This document shows, one piece after another, positions 1 through 5,596 of a DNA stretch of 7,532 nt. Both the position numbers and the translations under genes were made by a program. The notes below the pieces were generated by a model. The model had not been told where the DNA came from. It searched no databases and saw only the letters and a program-made list of their open reading frames with translations. Every line of letters starts with the position of its first letter. Position 1 is the first letter of the stretch. The stretch is from Lentzea sp. (GTDB taxonomy: Bacteria > Actinomycetota > Actinomycetes > Mycobacteriales > Pseudonocardiaceae): NCBI GenBank assembly GCA_030146905.1, contig JASLAV010000647.1, forward strand, positions 1 through 7,532, written 5' to 3'.

Positions 1-50
1 GCCCTGTCCAGGGTCTTGACCGGGACGACGAGGTCGACTTCATCCCTCAC
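1..50 (-). CDS. cofC: N-terminus of CofC/FbiD-like guanylyltransferase (partial)
   Basis: Only the first 17 codons are inside the window. Read on the minus strand from a GTG at 50-48 they give MRDEVDLVVPVKTLDRA. The DLVVPVK-L--A pattern is the usual start of the CofC/FbiD nucleotidyltransferases, which attach a guanylyl group to phospholactate or phosphoenolpyruvate in coenzyme F420 synthesis. A GGAG at about 61-64 sits 9 nt upstream of the GTG, which supports this start. An in-frame GTG five codons further upstream is possible but lacks a comparable ribosome site. Actinobacteria such as Mycobacterium tuberculosis carry fbiD divergent to gpsA, and the same arrangement is seen here. The call rests on a short stretch plus synteny, so the family is likely but not proven. 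Confidence 0.6.
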   Translation of the reverse strand, partial: MRDEVDLVVPVKTLDR

Positions 51-121
51 CTCGTCATACTCCACGATCCGGCGACTACTGTGCTCGTGGGTCCAGCGTC
101 AGCAGGTGAGGAGAAGTCCAC
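51..121. promoter_or_regulatory. Divergent intergenic region cofC-like / plsC
   Basis: This 71-bp gap separates the two divergent starts and must hold both promoters. On the plus strand TACTGT at 77-82 fits the actinobacterial TANNNT -10 pattern and would start transcription near 89. No convincing -35 is visible 17-18 bp upstream. AGGAG at 109-113 lies 8 nt before the GTG of the acyltransferase and is its Shine-Dalgarno. On the minus strand GGAG at 61-64 serves the cofC-like start. I see no clear minus-strand -10. Confidence 0.4.
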
Positions 122-829
122 GTGGCCAAACGCGAGAAGGGCGGCTTCTGGGTGGGGGTCGCCGCGGCGATCGTCTACCCCATGTCGTTCGTGCTGGGCA
201 GGCACCGGATCCTGCACGGCGAGCGCATCCCGCGCGAGGGAGCGGCGCTGCTCGTCATGAACCACATCTCGCACCTCGACCCGTGCTACGACGCGATGTT
301 CGTGCACCGCCGCTACCGGGTGCCGCACTTCCTCGCCAAGCACAGCCTGTGGAACGTGCCGATCATGGGCAGCATCCTGAGGGGCGCGAAGCAGATCCCG
401 GTCTACCGGGGGACCTCTGACGCCCAGCAGAGCCTGCGCGCGGCGCACGAGGCGCTGGAGACCGGCCAGGTGGTGGTGATCTACCCGGAGGGCACGATCA
501 CCAGGGACCCCGATGGCTGGCCGGCGAACTCCCGCACCGGCGTGGCGCGGCTCGCGCTGCAGCACGACGGCCCTGTCATCCCCGTCGCCCGCTGGGGCAC
601 GCTCGACCTCTACGACCACTACCAGAAGAAGTTCCGGCCCTTCCCGCGCAAGACGATCACCCACTTCGTCGGCGAGCCGGTCGACCTCTCCGCCTACCGC
701 GGCAGGGAGGAGACGCTCCCGTTGCTGCGCGAGGTCACGGACCTGCTGATGGGCCGGGTCAAGGACCACCTCGCCGAGGTCCGCCAGGAGCAGGCGCCAG
801 AAGGTTTCCACGGACCGAGGAAGGCCTGA
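122..829 (+). CDS. PlsC-type lysophospholipid acyltransferase
   Basis: The 235-aa product is a 1-acyl-glycerol-3-phosphate acyltransferase family protein, expected to transfer an acyl chain to lysophosphatidic acid or a related acceptor at the inner face of the membrane. The family signatures are in order: the catalytic NHISHLD (residues 47-53, His48 and Asp53), the region GAKQIPVYR (88-96), and the acceptor-binding YPEGTIT (121-127) followed by TGVARLAL (139-146). The N-terminus is basic, then has a short hydrophobic stretch (about 11-25) that may touch the membrane. The GTG start at 122 has AGGAG 8 nt upstream. The gene leads a tight run with gpsA, which supplies the glycerol-3-phosphate backbone, so a role in phospholipid synthesis is a reasonable inference. 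The exact acceptor (plsC proper or a paralogue such as a lipid-remodelling acyltransferase) cannot be told from sequence alone. Confidence 0.93.
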   Translation: MAKREKGGFWVGVAAAIVYPMSFVLGRHRILHGERIPREGAALLVMNHISHLDPCYDAMFVHRRYRVPHFLAKHSLWNVPIMGSILRGAKQIPVYRGTSDAQQSLRAAHEALETGQVVVIYPEGTITRDPDGWPANSRTGVARLALQHDGPVIPVARWGTLDLYDHYQKKFRPFPRKTITHFVGEPVDLSAYRGREETLPLLREVTDLLMGRVKDHLAEVRQEQAPEGFHGPRKA

Positions 830-831
830 CG

Positions 832-1842
832 ATGGCGATCGAACGCGTTGCGGTGCTCGGCGCCGGTTCGTGGGGCACGACGTTCGCGAAGGTCATCGCG
901 GACTCCGGCCCCGAGGTCGTGCTGTGGGCGCGACGCCAGGAGATCGCCTCGGCGATCACCGAGACCCGCGTGAACGCCGACTACCTGCCGGGCGTCCCGC
1001 TGCCGTCCAACCTCATCGCCACCGCCGATCCGGCGAAGGCGCTCGACGGTGCCGACGCCGTCGTGCTGGCCGTGCCGTCGCAGACGCTGCGGGCGAACCT
1101 GTCGGCGTGGAAGGAACTGCTGCCGGCGGACGCGACGCTCGTGTCGCTGTCCAAGGGCGTCGAGCTCGGCACGCTGAAGCGGATGAGCGAGGTGATCCGC
1201 GAGGTCGCCGGTGTCGACGAGTCGCAGGTGGCCGTCGTGTCAGGCCCGAACCTGGCCAAGGAGATCGCCGTCGGGCAGCCCACTGCGACCGTCATCGCGT
1301 GCACGGACCACGACCGCGCGGTCGACCTGCAGCACGCGTGCTCGAACTCCTACTTCCGCCCGTACACCAACACCGACGTCGTCGGCTGCGAGCTGGGCGG
1401 GGCGTGCAAGAACGTCATCGCGCTGGCGTGCGGCATGGCGGCGGGCATGGGCTACGGCGACAACACGATGGCGTCGATCATCACGCGCGGCCTGGCCGAG
1501 ACGGCACGCCTGGGCGCGGCGCTGGGCGCCGACCCGCTGACGTTCGCCGGGCTGGCCGGCCTGGGCGACCTCGTGGCGACCTGCGCGTCGCCGTTGTCGC
1601 GCAACCGGTCCTTCGGCGAACGGCTCGGCAGGGGCGACACCCTCGCGCAGGCGCAGGAGGCCGCGCACGGGCAGGTCGCGGAGGGCGTGAAGTCCTGTTC
1701 GTCGATCCGCGAGCTCGCGGCGGCGCACGGGGTGGACATGCCGATCACCGAAGGCGTCCACCAGGTCTGCCACGACGGGCTGAGCGTCAGCGAGCTCGGT
1801 GCCGCGCTGCTGGGCCGCGACAGGAAGCACGAGCGCCAGTGA
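832..1842 (+). CDS. gpsA: NAD(P)H-dependent glycerol-3-phosphate dehydrogenase
   Basis: The 336-aa protein reduces dihydroxyacetone phosphate to sn-glycerol-3-phosphate in the cytoplasm, giving the backbone for phospholipids. The Rossmann dinucleotide motif GAGSWG is at residues 10-15. SLSKGVE (105-111, Lys108) and VSGPN (136-140) match the family. The substrate domain carries [10 protein letters not shown] (189-198, catalytic Lys193), GYGDNT (207-212), the Arg219 region, and [10 protein letters not shown] (242-251) with SRNRSFG (256-262). Length and motif spacing are normal. The ATG lies 2 nt after the stop of the acyltransferase gene, and AGGAAGG at 818-824 inside the previous gene serves as ribosome site, so the two are translated from one message. 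The last 4 nt overlap the start of the next gene. Confidence 0.98.
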   Translation: MAIERVAVLGAGSWGTTFAKVIADSGPEVVLWARRQEIASAITETRVNADYLPGVPLPSNLIATADPAKALDGADAVVLAVPSQTLRANLSAWKELLPADATLVSLSKGVELGTLKRMSEVIREVAGVDESQVAVVSGPNLAKEIAVGQPTATVIACTDHDRAVDLQHACSNSYFRPYTNTDVVGCELGGACKNVIALACGMAAGMGYGDNTMASIITRGLAETARLGAALGADPLTFAGLAGLGDLVATCASPLSRNRSFGERLGRGDTLAQAQEAAHGQVAEGVKSCSSIRELAAAHGVDMPITEGVHQVCHDGLSVSELGAALLGRDRKHERQ

Positions 1843-2903
1843 ACGAGCTGGGTGACGGCACGCGGGTCGTGCACGTGGTGCAGGGCGAGCCGGGTGACCC
1901 GTTCGGGGCGCAGCCGGTGTTCGCGTCGGCGTACCACCTGGGCGGCCAGGACTACTACGGCCGCGCGAGCAACCCCACCTGGCGGGCGCTGGAGTCCGCG
2001 CTGGGTTCGCTGGAAGGCGGCGAGTGCGTCGTCTTCCCGTCCGGCATGGCGGCGATCTCCACGCTGCTGCGGACCGTCCTGTCCTCCGGGGACACCCTGG
2101 TCGTGCCGTCCGACGGGTACTTCCTGACCCGCAGGTTCGTGTCCGAAATGGACGTGAACGTGGTCGAGGTGCCCACCGCGGGACCGTACCCGTCCTTCGA
2201 CGGCGTCCGGCTGGTGCTGCTGGAGACGCCGTCGAACCCCGGTCTGGACGTGTGCGACATCGCGGAGCTCGCCGCGCTGGCGCACGCCGCCGGCGCGTTG
2301 CTGGCGGTGGACAACACGACCGCGACGCCGTTGGGACAGCGGCCGCTGGAGCTCGGCGCGGACATCGTGGTGGCGTCGGACACCAAGGCCGTCGCGGGGC
2401 ACAGCGACGTCCTCTTCGGACACGTGACGCTGGTTTCCCCCGAACTGGCCGCTCGGGTGCGGGACGCGCGGACCTTGAACGGCGCGATCCCGGGACCGTT
2501 CGAGACGTGGCTCGCGTTGCGCGGCCTCGGAACCCTCGATCTGCGGCTCGCGCGGCAGGCGGAGAACGCGGCGGCGATCCACGCGTTGCTCCAGGGCCGC
2601 GTCGAGGGTCTGCGCTGGCCGGGTGCCCCGGAGGACCCCGCGTACCTCGTGGCGGCGCAGCAGATGCGGCGGTTCAACGGCGTGCTGACGTTCGAGCTGC
2701 CGGACTTGGCGGCGGTGGAGGAGTTCCTGTCGCGCTCGAAGCTCGTGTCGGCGGCGACGTCGTTCGGTGGCCTGCACTCGACCGCGGACCGGCGCGCGCA
2801 GTTCGGCGACCCGGTGCCGGAGGGCCTGGTGCGGTTCTCGGCCGGCTGCGAGGACACCCGCGACCTCGTCGCGGACGTGTCCCAAGCTTTGGGACTGAAT
2901 TGA
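1839..2903 (+). CDS. Cystathionine gamma-lyase-type PLP enzyme
   Basis: The 354-aa product belongs to the Cys/Met metabolism PLP-dependent family (fold type I). Expected chemistry is gamma-cleavage of cystathionine to cysteine, 2-oxobutyrate and ammonia, although gamma-synthase or methionine gamma-lyase activity cannot be excluded. Visible landmarks are YYGRASNPT (39-47; Tyr40 and Arg42 contact the cofactor phosphate in the family), PSGM (67-70), DNTTATP (158-164, Asp158 pairs with the pyridine nitrogen), the Schiff-base lysine in [11 protein letters not shown] (Lys183), and RFSAGCED (332-339, Arg332 binding the substrate carboxylate). It is shorter than the usual 380-400 aa because the N-terminal arm and C-terminal loops are trimmed. 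The start is GTG at 1839 in a GTGA overlap with the gpsA stop, a classic coupled start. Its stop codon lies inside the -35 of the promoter that follows. Confidence 0.9.
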   Translation: MNELGDGTRVVHVVQGEPGDPFGAQPVFASAYHLGGQDYYGRASNPTWRALESALGSLEGGECVVFPSGMAAISTLLRTVLSSGDTLVVPSDGYFLTRRFVSEMDVNVVEVPTAGPYPSFDGVRLVLLETPSNPGLDVCDIAELAALAHAAGALLAVDNTTATPLGQRPLELGADIVVASDTKAVAGHSDVLFGHVTLVSPELAARVRDARTLNGAIPGPFETWLALRGLGTLDLRLARQAENAAAIHALLQGRVEGLRWPGAPEDPAYLVAAQQMRRFNGVLTFELPDLAAVEEFLSRSKLVSAATSFGGLHSTADRRAQFGDPVPEGLVRFSAGCEDTRDLVADVSQALGLN

Positions 2904-2928
2904 CGGAGGGTCCCGTTTTCGGGACCCT
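2900..2928 (+). promoter_or_regulatory. Candidate leaderless promoter of the Cys leader ORF
   Basis: TTGACG at 2900-2905 is a near-consensus -35, followed by exactly 17 bp and GACCCT at 2923-2928, which keeps the conserved A2 and T6 of the actinobacterial -10 (TANNNT) but has G at position 1. Seven nucleotides later is the ATG at 2936, the spacing expected for a transcript that begins at the A of the start codon. The ddl promoter in this same window has the same -10 to ATG distance. The -35 contains the TGA stop of the upstream lyase gene, and the spacer is most of an inverted repeat. Confidence 0.55.
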
Positions 2929-2929
2929 C
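2906..2929 (+). terminator. Perfect 10-bp hairpin after the lyase gene
   Basis: GAGGGTCCCG (2906-2915), loop TTTT (2916-2919), CGGGACCCTC (2920-2929) form a perfect 10-bp G+C-rich stem starting 2 nt after the lyase stop codon. No U-tract follows (next bases are TCCCGC), as is common for actinobacterial terminators. It would end or stabilise the plsC-gpsA-lyase transcript. It would be absent from transcripts starting at 2936. Because the right arm covers the candidate -10, it may instead or also be a protein-binding site. Confidence 0.65.
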
Positions 2930-2935
2930 TCCCGC

Positions 2936-2974
2936 ATGTCCTTCAACACGTGTTGCTGTTGTACCTGGCGATAG
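2936..2974 (+). CDS. Polycysteine leader peptide (MSFNTCCCCTWR)
   Basis: A 12-codon ORF with four Cys codons in a row (TGT TGC TGT TGT, 2951-2962), then ACC TGG CGA TAG. It has no Shine-Dalgarno at the right distance but follows a promoter candidate that would start the mRNA at its ATG. Polycysteine leaderless short ORFs are established cysteine-responsive attenuators of sulfur-metabolism operons in mycobacteria: ribosomes pause on the Cys codons when charged tRNA-Cys is low and change the fold around the next ribosome site. Here the next gene, 46 nt after the stop, is a cysteine dioxygenase-family protein, so the sensed amino acid and the downstream enzyme match. The peptide itself is probably not the product that matters. 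The reading frame is also open far upstream across the lyase gene, so the start depends on the ATG and the promoter. Expression is inferred. Confidence 0.75.
   Translation: MSFNTCCCCTWR
2944..2955. repeat. 12-bp perfect palindrome in the leader ORF
   Basis: CAACACGTGTTG reads the same on both strands and spans the Asn-Thr-Cys-Cys codons of the leader ORF, with CACGTG at its centre. It could be a dimeric regulator site just downstream of the transcription start, or a by-product of the codons used. No second copy was noticed in the window. Confidence 0.3.
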
Positions 2975-3012
2975 TCCCGCGTCCTCGTTTCGCGCACTCG
3001 CCTGGTTAGGAC
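2963..3012 (+). promoter_or_regulatory. Candidate translational attenuator before the dioxygenase
   Basis: ACCTGGCGA (2963-2971), the codons just after the Cys run, can pair with TCGCCTGGT (2998-3006): 8 of 9 positions match with one U-U mismatch. The loop contains a further CGCG/CGCG helix (2978-2981 with 2991-2994). The 3' arm ends one nucleotide before the Shine-Dalgarno AGGA (3008-3011). AGGAC (3008-3012) can alternatively pair with GTCCT at 2981-2985 or GTCCT at 2938-2942, and GGACT (3009-3013) with AGTCC at 2973-2977. A ribosome paused on the Cys codons would cover 2963-2971 and prevent the main stem. Pairings were found by eye and no folding energy was calculated. Confidence 0.45.
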
Positions 3013-3020
3013 TTCCCCCC

Positions 3021-3479
3021 ATGTTCGCCGTTCCTGAGAACAGCGTCGTTCTGCCCGAAAACTCCGCGTTGCTGCACCCCGTCCGGGTGGCGTTGTCGTG
3101 GGCCGCCGACCGCGACCGCTGGAAGCACCTGCTCCGGTACGACCCGGAGGAGCGCTTCTCGGCGCTGGTCGACCGCAGTGACGACCAGGAGATCTGGCTG
3201 ATGAGCTGGCTCCCCGGCCAGACCGCCTCGCTGCACGACCACAGCTCGACCACCGGTGCGTTCACCGTGGTCAGCGGCCTGCTGACCGAGGTCGTCACGA
3301 CCCGCATCCAGGTCGTGCACTCGCTGCACGCCGGTCAGTCACGCGTGTGGGGCCCCGGTTACGTGCACCAGGTGCGCAACGACGGCGTGGATCCGGCCGT
3401 GTCGATCCACGTGTACCGCCACGGCACACGCGCCATGACCTCCTACCGCTACGACCCGGTCAACGGCCCCGTCCGCTGA
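3021..3479 (+). CDS. Cysteine dioxygenase-family cupin
   Basis: The 152-aa single-domain cupin belongs to the thiol dioxygenase family, non-heme iron enzymes that oxidise cysteine (or another thiol such as 3-mercaptopropionate) to the sulfinic acid. Iron ligands are visible as LHDH (His72, His74) and His116 in GPGYVHQV. The family's Ser-His-Tyr triad is present as SIHVY (Ser128, His130, Tyr132). The position of the mammalian Cys-Tyr crosslink cysteine is Gly/Ala (79-80), as usual in bacterial members. The substrate-carboxylate Arg (rat Arg60) is not obvious in RFSALVD (45-51). The protein contains no cysteine at all. ATG 3021 has AGGA at 3008-3011, 9 nt upstream. It follows the polycysteine leader and the lyase that can make cysteine. 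Its last 20 nt overlap the convergent flavin-protein gene. Family is clear; true substrate is open. Confidence 0.9.
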   Translation: MFAVPENSVVLPENSALLHPVRVALSWAADRDRWKHLLRYDPEERFSALVDRSDDQEIWLMSWLPGQTASLHDHSSTTGAFTVVSGLLTEVVTTRIQVVHSLHAGQSRVWGPGYVHQVRNDGVDPAVSIHVYRHGTRAMTSYRYDPVNGPVR

Positions 3480-4104
3480 CGTGCGGTGGGACGGCCCTGT
3501 CCGTCTCGTGCGGCACGGGCGCGCCCCACGTCCGGATGAGCGGCATGTGCCCGGCCCACACGAGGTTCGCCTCCAGGTCCGCCGGCTCCTCACCGGGTCC
3601 GCCCGCGCGCACCTTCACGCTCGCCTCGGTGAGGTCGATCTCCAGCGAGGCCGTCGAGGCCAGCTCCTTCTTCGACGGCCCGCGCGCGTAGTCCCAGCTG
3701 CCCGGCGTGACGTGCTCGACGATGGTCCTGAGCGCGTGCTCGGGGTCGTCGGCGAGCTTCGCGGTGCCGTGGACGATCGCCGACCGGTAGTTCATCGAGT
3801 GGTGGAACACGGACCGCGAGTAGACGACGCCGTCCACGAGGGTGACCGCGACGCAAACCTGCTTGCCCTCCAGCATGCTCCTGATGGACCGCGAGCCCGT
3901 CGACCCGTGCACGAAGATCCGGTTGCCGTCCCGCCCGTACGCGGTGGGGATGACGAACGGCGCACCGTCGACCTCCACGGCGAGGTGGCAGACCAGGCCC
4001 GCGTCGAGGATGTCGTAGAGCGCCTGGCGGTCCTGGACGGCTCGGTTCTTGCCGCGCACGACGGTGCTGCGTTCGGTGGGAGAGAGCTGCACGTCAGAGG
4101 TCAT
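3460..4104 (-). CDS. Pyridoxamine-phosphate-oxidase-like FMN-binding protein
   Basis: The product (214 aa from the ATG at 4104) has the split-barrel flavin-binding fold of the Pyridox_ox_2/Nim-like group. Landmarks are YDILDAGLVCHLAV (30-43), FVIPTAYG (50-57), the FMN-phosphate region HGSTGSRSIRSML (66-78) and SVFHHSMNYRSAIVHG (98-113), with a lysine-containing GPSKKEL segment near 142-148. Members bind FMN, and most have unknown substrates; few are real vitamin B6 oxidases. An alternative GTG start at 4113 would add three residues, and neither start has a good Shine-Dalgarno. CACAGT at 4117-4112 on the minus strand lies 7 nt before the ATG and may make a leaderless promoter, although its -35 is poor. 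It is divergent from the MocR regulator, which suggests regulation by it, and convergent with the dioxygenase gene with a 20-nt overlap. Confidence 0.87.
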   Translation of the reverse strand: MTSDVQLSPTERSTVVRGKNRAVQDRQALYDILDAGLVCHLAVEVDGAPFVIPTAYGRDGNRIFVHGSTGSRSIRSMLEGKQVCVAVTLVDGVVYSRSVFHHSMNYRSAIVHGTAKLADDPEHALRTIVEHVTPGSWDYARGPSKKELASTASLEIDLTEASVKVRAGGPGEEPADLEANLVWAGHMPLIRTWGAPVPHETDRAVPPHVSGRGR

Positions 4105-4124
4105 GCTCACCACTGTGACGGCCT

Positions 4125-4173
4125 AAGTGGCATCATTGAAGCGCCATTTTCCGTTGATCTGAGAAGGCCACTT
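4125..4173. promoter_or_regulatory. Putative MocR operator: three AAGTGGC/GCCACTT half-sites
   Basis: The divergent region contains AAGTGGC (4125-4131), GCCATTT (4143-4149, one mismatch) and GCCACTT (4167-4173). The first and third are perfect inverted copies; the second and third are direct copies 24 bp apart; the first and second form an inverted pair with an 11-bp spacer. MocR regulators are known to bind paired direct repeats plus an inverted copy near their own promoter. The third half-site touches the TTG start and lies beside the GAGAAGG ribosome site (4161-4167). The first would fall between -35 and -10 of the candidate flavin-protein promoter. Confidence 0.55.
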
Positions 4174-5543
4174 TGGCTGAGACCGCGCTTCCCGTGGCGC
4201 TCGACCGCGAGTCCGCCGAACCGCTCGCCGTCCAGCTCGCCGACGCACTCCGCTCCGCCGCGTCGGAGGGCCGTCTGCGTTCCGGCGACCGTCTGCCGTC
4301 CACGCGTGCGTTGGCCGACTCGCTCGGAGTCTCCCGCACGGTCACCGCCGCCGCCTACGAGCAGCTCCACGCCGAAGGCTGGATCGCGGGCCGCCACGGC
4401 TCCGGCACCTACGTCACCACGACCCCGCCAGGACCGCTGCGCAAACGCTCGCGCAAACCCGTCGCCCCCGCCATCACCGATTTCGTCGACCTCGGCACCG
4501 GTGCACCCTGGGCCAGCGGCCTCGACCGCGCGGCCTGGCGGCGGGCCTGGCGCGGCGCGGCCGACGCGCCGCCGTTGTCCCGGCCGGAACGAGCAGGCCT
4601 GCCCGAGTACCGCGAGGCCATCGCCGAGCACCTGCTGCGCCACCGCGGGCTGGCCGTCAACGCGGACCCGGTCGTCGCCACCGGTGGCACCACGGCCGCG
4701 CTGACCGAGATCGCGGTGGCCGTGCTGCGGCGCGGCGACGCCGTGGCCGTCGAGGAGCCCGGCTACCAGCGGGCGGTGGGCGTGTTCAAGGCCAACGGAC
4801 TGCGAGTGGTCCAGGCCGCCGTCGACGCGGAAGGGCTGCTGCCGGAGGCGGTGCCGCCGGGTGTGAAGGCCGTCTACTGCTCGCCCGCCCACCAGTACCC
4901 GTTGGGTGGCCGCATGTCGGCCGGGCGCAGGGTCGCACTGGTCGAGCGGGCCAGGAAGGACGGCTGGCTCGTCATCGAGGACGACTACGACGGCGAGCTC
5001 CGCTACGACGTGGCGCCGCTGCCGTCCCTCGCGGCGCTGGCGCCGGACGTCGTGGTCCACCTCGGCACCACGAGCAAGATCCTCACGCCGACGCTCGGCG
5101 CCGGCTGGATGGTCGCGCCCGAGCACATCGCCACGGCCGTGCTGGAACACCGCGACCTGACCGGCACCAGCCCCGCCGCCGCAGGGCAGCGCGTCGTCGT
5201 CGAGTTCGCCCGCACCGGCGACCTGGGCAGGCACCTGCGCAAGCTGCGCCGCGAGCTGTCGGAGCGCAGGGCGTTGATCGTGGAGACCTTCGCGGCGGCG
5301 GGCGTCAAGATGCTCGGCGACGACGCGGGCGCGCACGTCGTGGTGCTGCTGGACGGTCTGGAGCAGGAGCGCGAGGTGATGCGGCAGGCGCTGGAGCGCG
5401 GCCTGCGGGTGGACGGGCTGGCGCGGCACCACGTGAACCGGGCCAAGTTCCACGGCCTCGCGATCGGGTACAGCGCGTGCTCGCGGGAACAGCTCGTGAG
5501 CGCCCTGCCGGTGCTGACCGAGCTGCTCGGGAAGTCCGGCTGA
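4173..5543 (+). CDS. MocR/GntR-type regulator with aminotransferase domain
   Basis: The 456-aa protein joins a GntR winged helix (about 15-82: PLAVQLADALR, RLPSTRALADSLGVSRTVT, AYEQLHAEGW, GSGTYV) to a fold-I aminotransferase-like domain (about 105-455) that binds PLP as effector sensor instead of catalysing transamination. The domain shows GGTTAAL (171-177), EEPGYQR (194-200), SPAHQYPLGG (237-246), EDDYDGE (269-275) and the PLP lysine in GTTSKILTPTLGAGW (Lys302). An Arg before the C-terminal LGF/IGY segment is not seen (GLAIGYSA, 428-435). The TTG start at 4173 has GAGAAGG 5 nt upstream; an in-frame stop at 4155 rules out a longer form, and GTG at 4194 is a less likely start. Divergence from the flavin protein suggests that gene and itself as targets. 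It is the PdxR-like class, but no pdxS/pdxT is present, so I give no symbol. Confidence 0.93.
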   Translation: MAETALPVALDRESAEPLAVQLADALRSAASEGRLRSGDRLPSTRALADSLGVSRTVTAAAYEQLHAEGWIAGRHGSGTYVTTTPPGPLRKRSRKPVAPAITDFVDLGTGAPWASGLDRAAWRRAWRGAADAPPLSRPERAGLPEYREAIAEHLLRHRGLAVNADPVVATGGTTAALTEIAVAVLRRGDAVAVEEPGYQRAVGVFKANGLRVVQAAVDAEGLLPEAVPPGVKAVYCSPAHQYPLGGRMSAGRRVALVERARKDGWLVIEDDYDGELRYDVAPLPSLAALAPDVVVHLGTTSKILTPTLGAGWMVAPEHIATAVLEHRDLTGTSPAAAGQRVVVEFARTGDLGRHLRKLRRELSERRALIVETFAAAGVKMLGDDAGAHVVVLLDGLEQEREVMRQALERGLRVDGLARHHVNRAKFHGLAIGYSACSREQLVSALPVLTELLGKSG

Positions 5544-5583
5544 CTGCCGGGAACTGCCAGGTGGAGGCAATCGCCCAAACGGG

Positions 5584-5596
5584 TAGGGTCGCCCGC
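5584..5596 (+). promoter_or_regulatory. Leaderless -10 promoter of ddl
   Basis: TAGGGT (5584-5589) fits the actinobacterial -10 pattern and is followed by 7 nt and the ATG of ddl, with no Shine-Dalgarno near the ATG. Transcription would therefore start at or next to the A of the start codon. No good -35 is seen 16-18 bp upstream (GTGGAG region, 5561-5566). Two ACTGCC copies exactly 10 bp apart (5543-5548, 5553-5558) lie upstream. Confidence 0.6.

Noticed and set aside
47..811. 254-codon minus-strand frame opposite the acyltransferase gene
   Set aside because: No motifs; the acyltransferase signatures are intact on the plus strand.
870..1838. Upstream extension of the lyase reading frame through gpsA
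   Set aside because: The frame is open but low in complexity and antagonistic to gpsA codons; the family N-terminus begins near the GTG at 1839.
1452..2885. Long minus-strand open frame opposite gpsA and the lyase gene
   Set aside because: Arg/His/Gly-rich composition without any motif, antisense to two genes with clear family motifs; typical of GC-rich DNA with few stop codons.
2905..2910. GGAGGG as Shine-Dalgarno of the leader ORF
   Set aside because: It lies 25 nt before the ATG and is locked in the hairpin stem; a leaderless start fits the spacing better, though hairpin folding bringing it closer cannot be excluded.
5544..5596. A MocR half-site (GCCACTT) in the ddl promoter
   Set aside because: Only a weak GCCAGGTGG resemblance is present, so the divergent-region operator motif is not repeated here.
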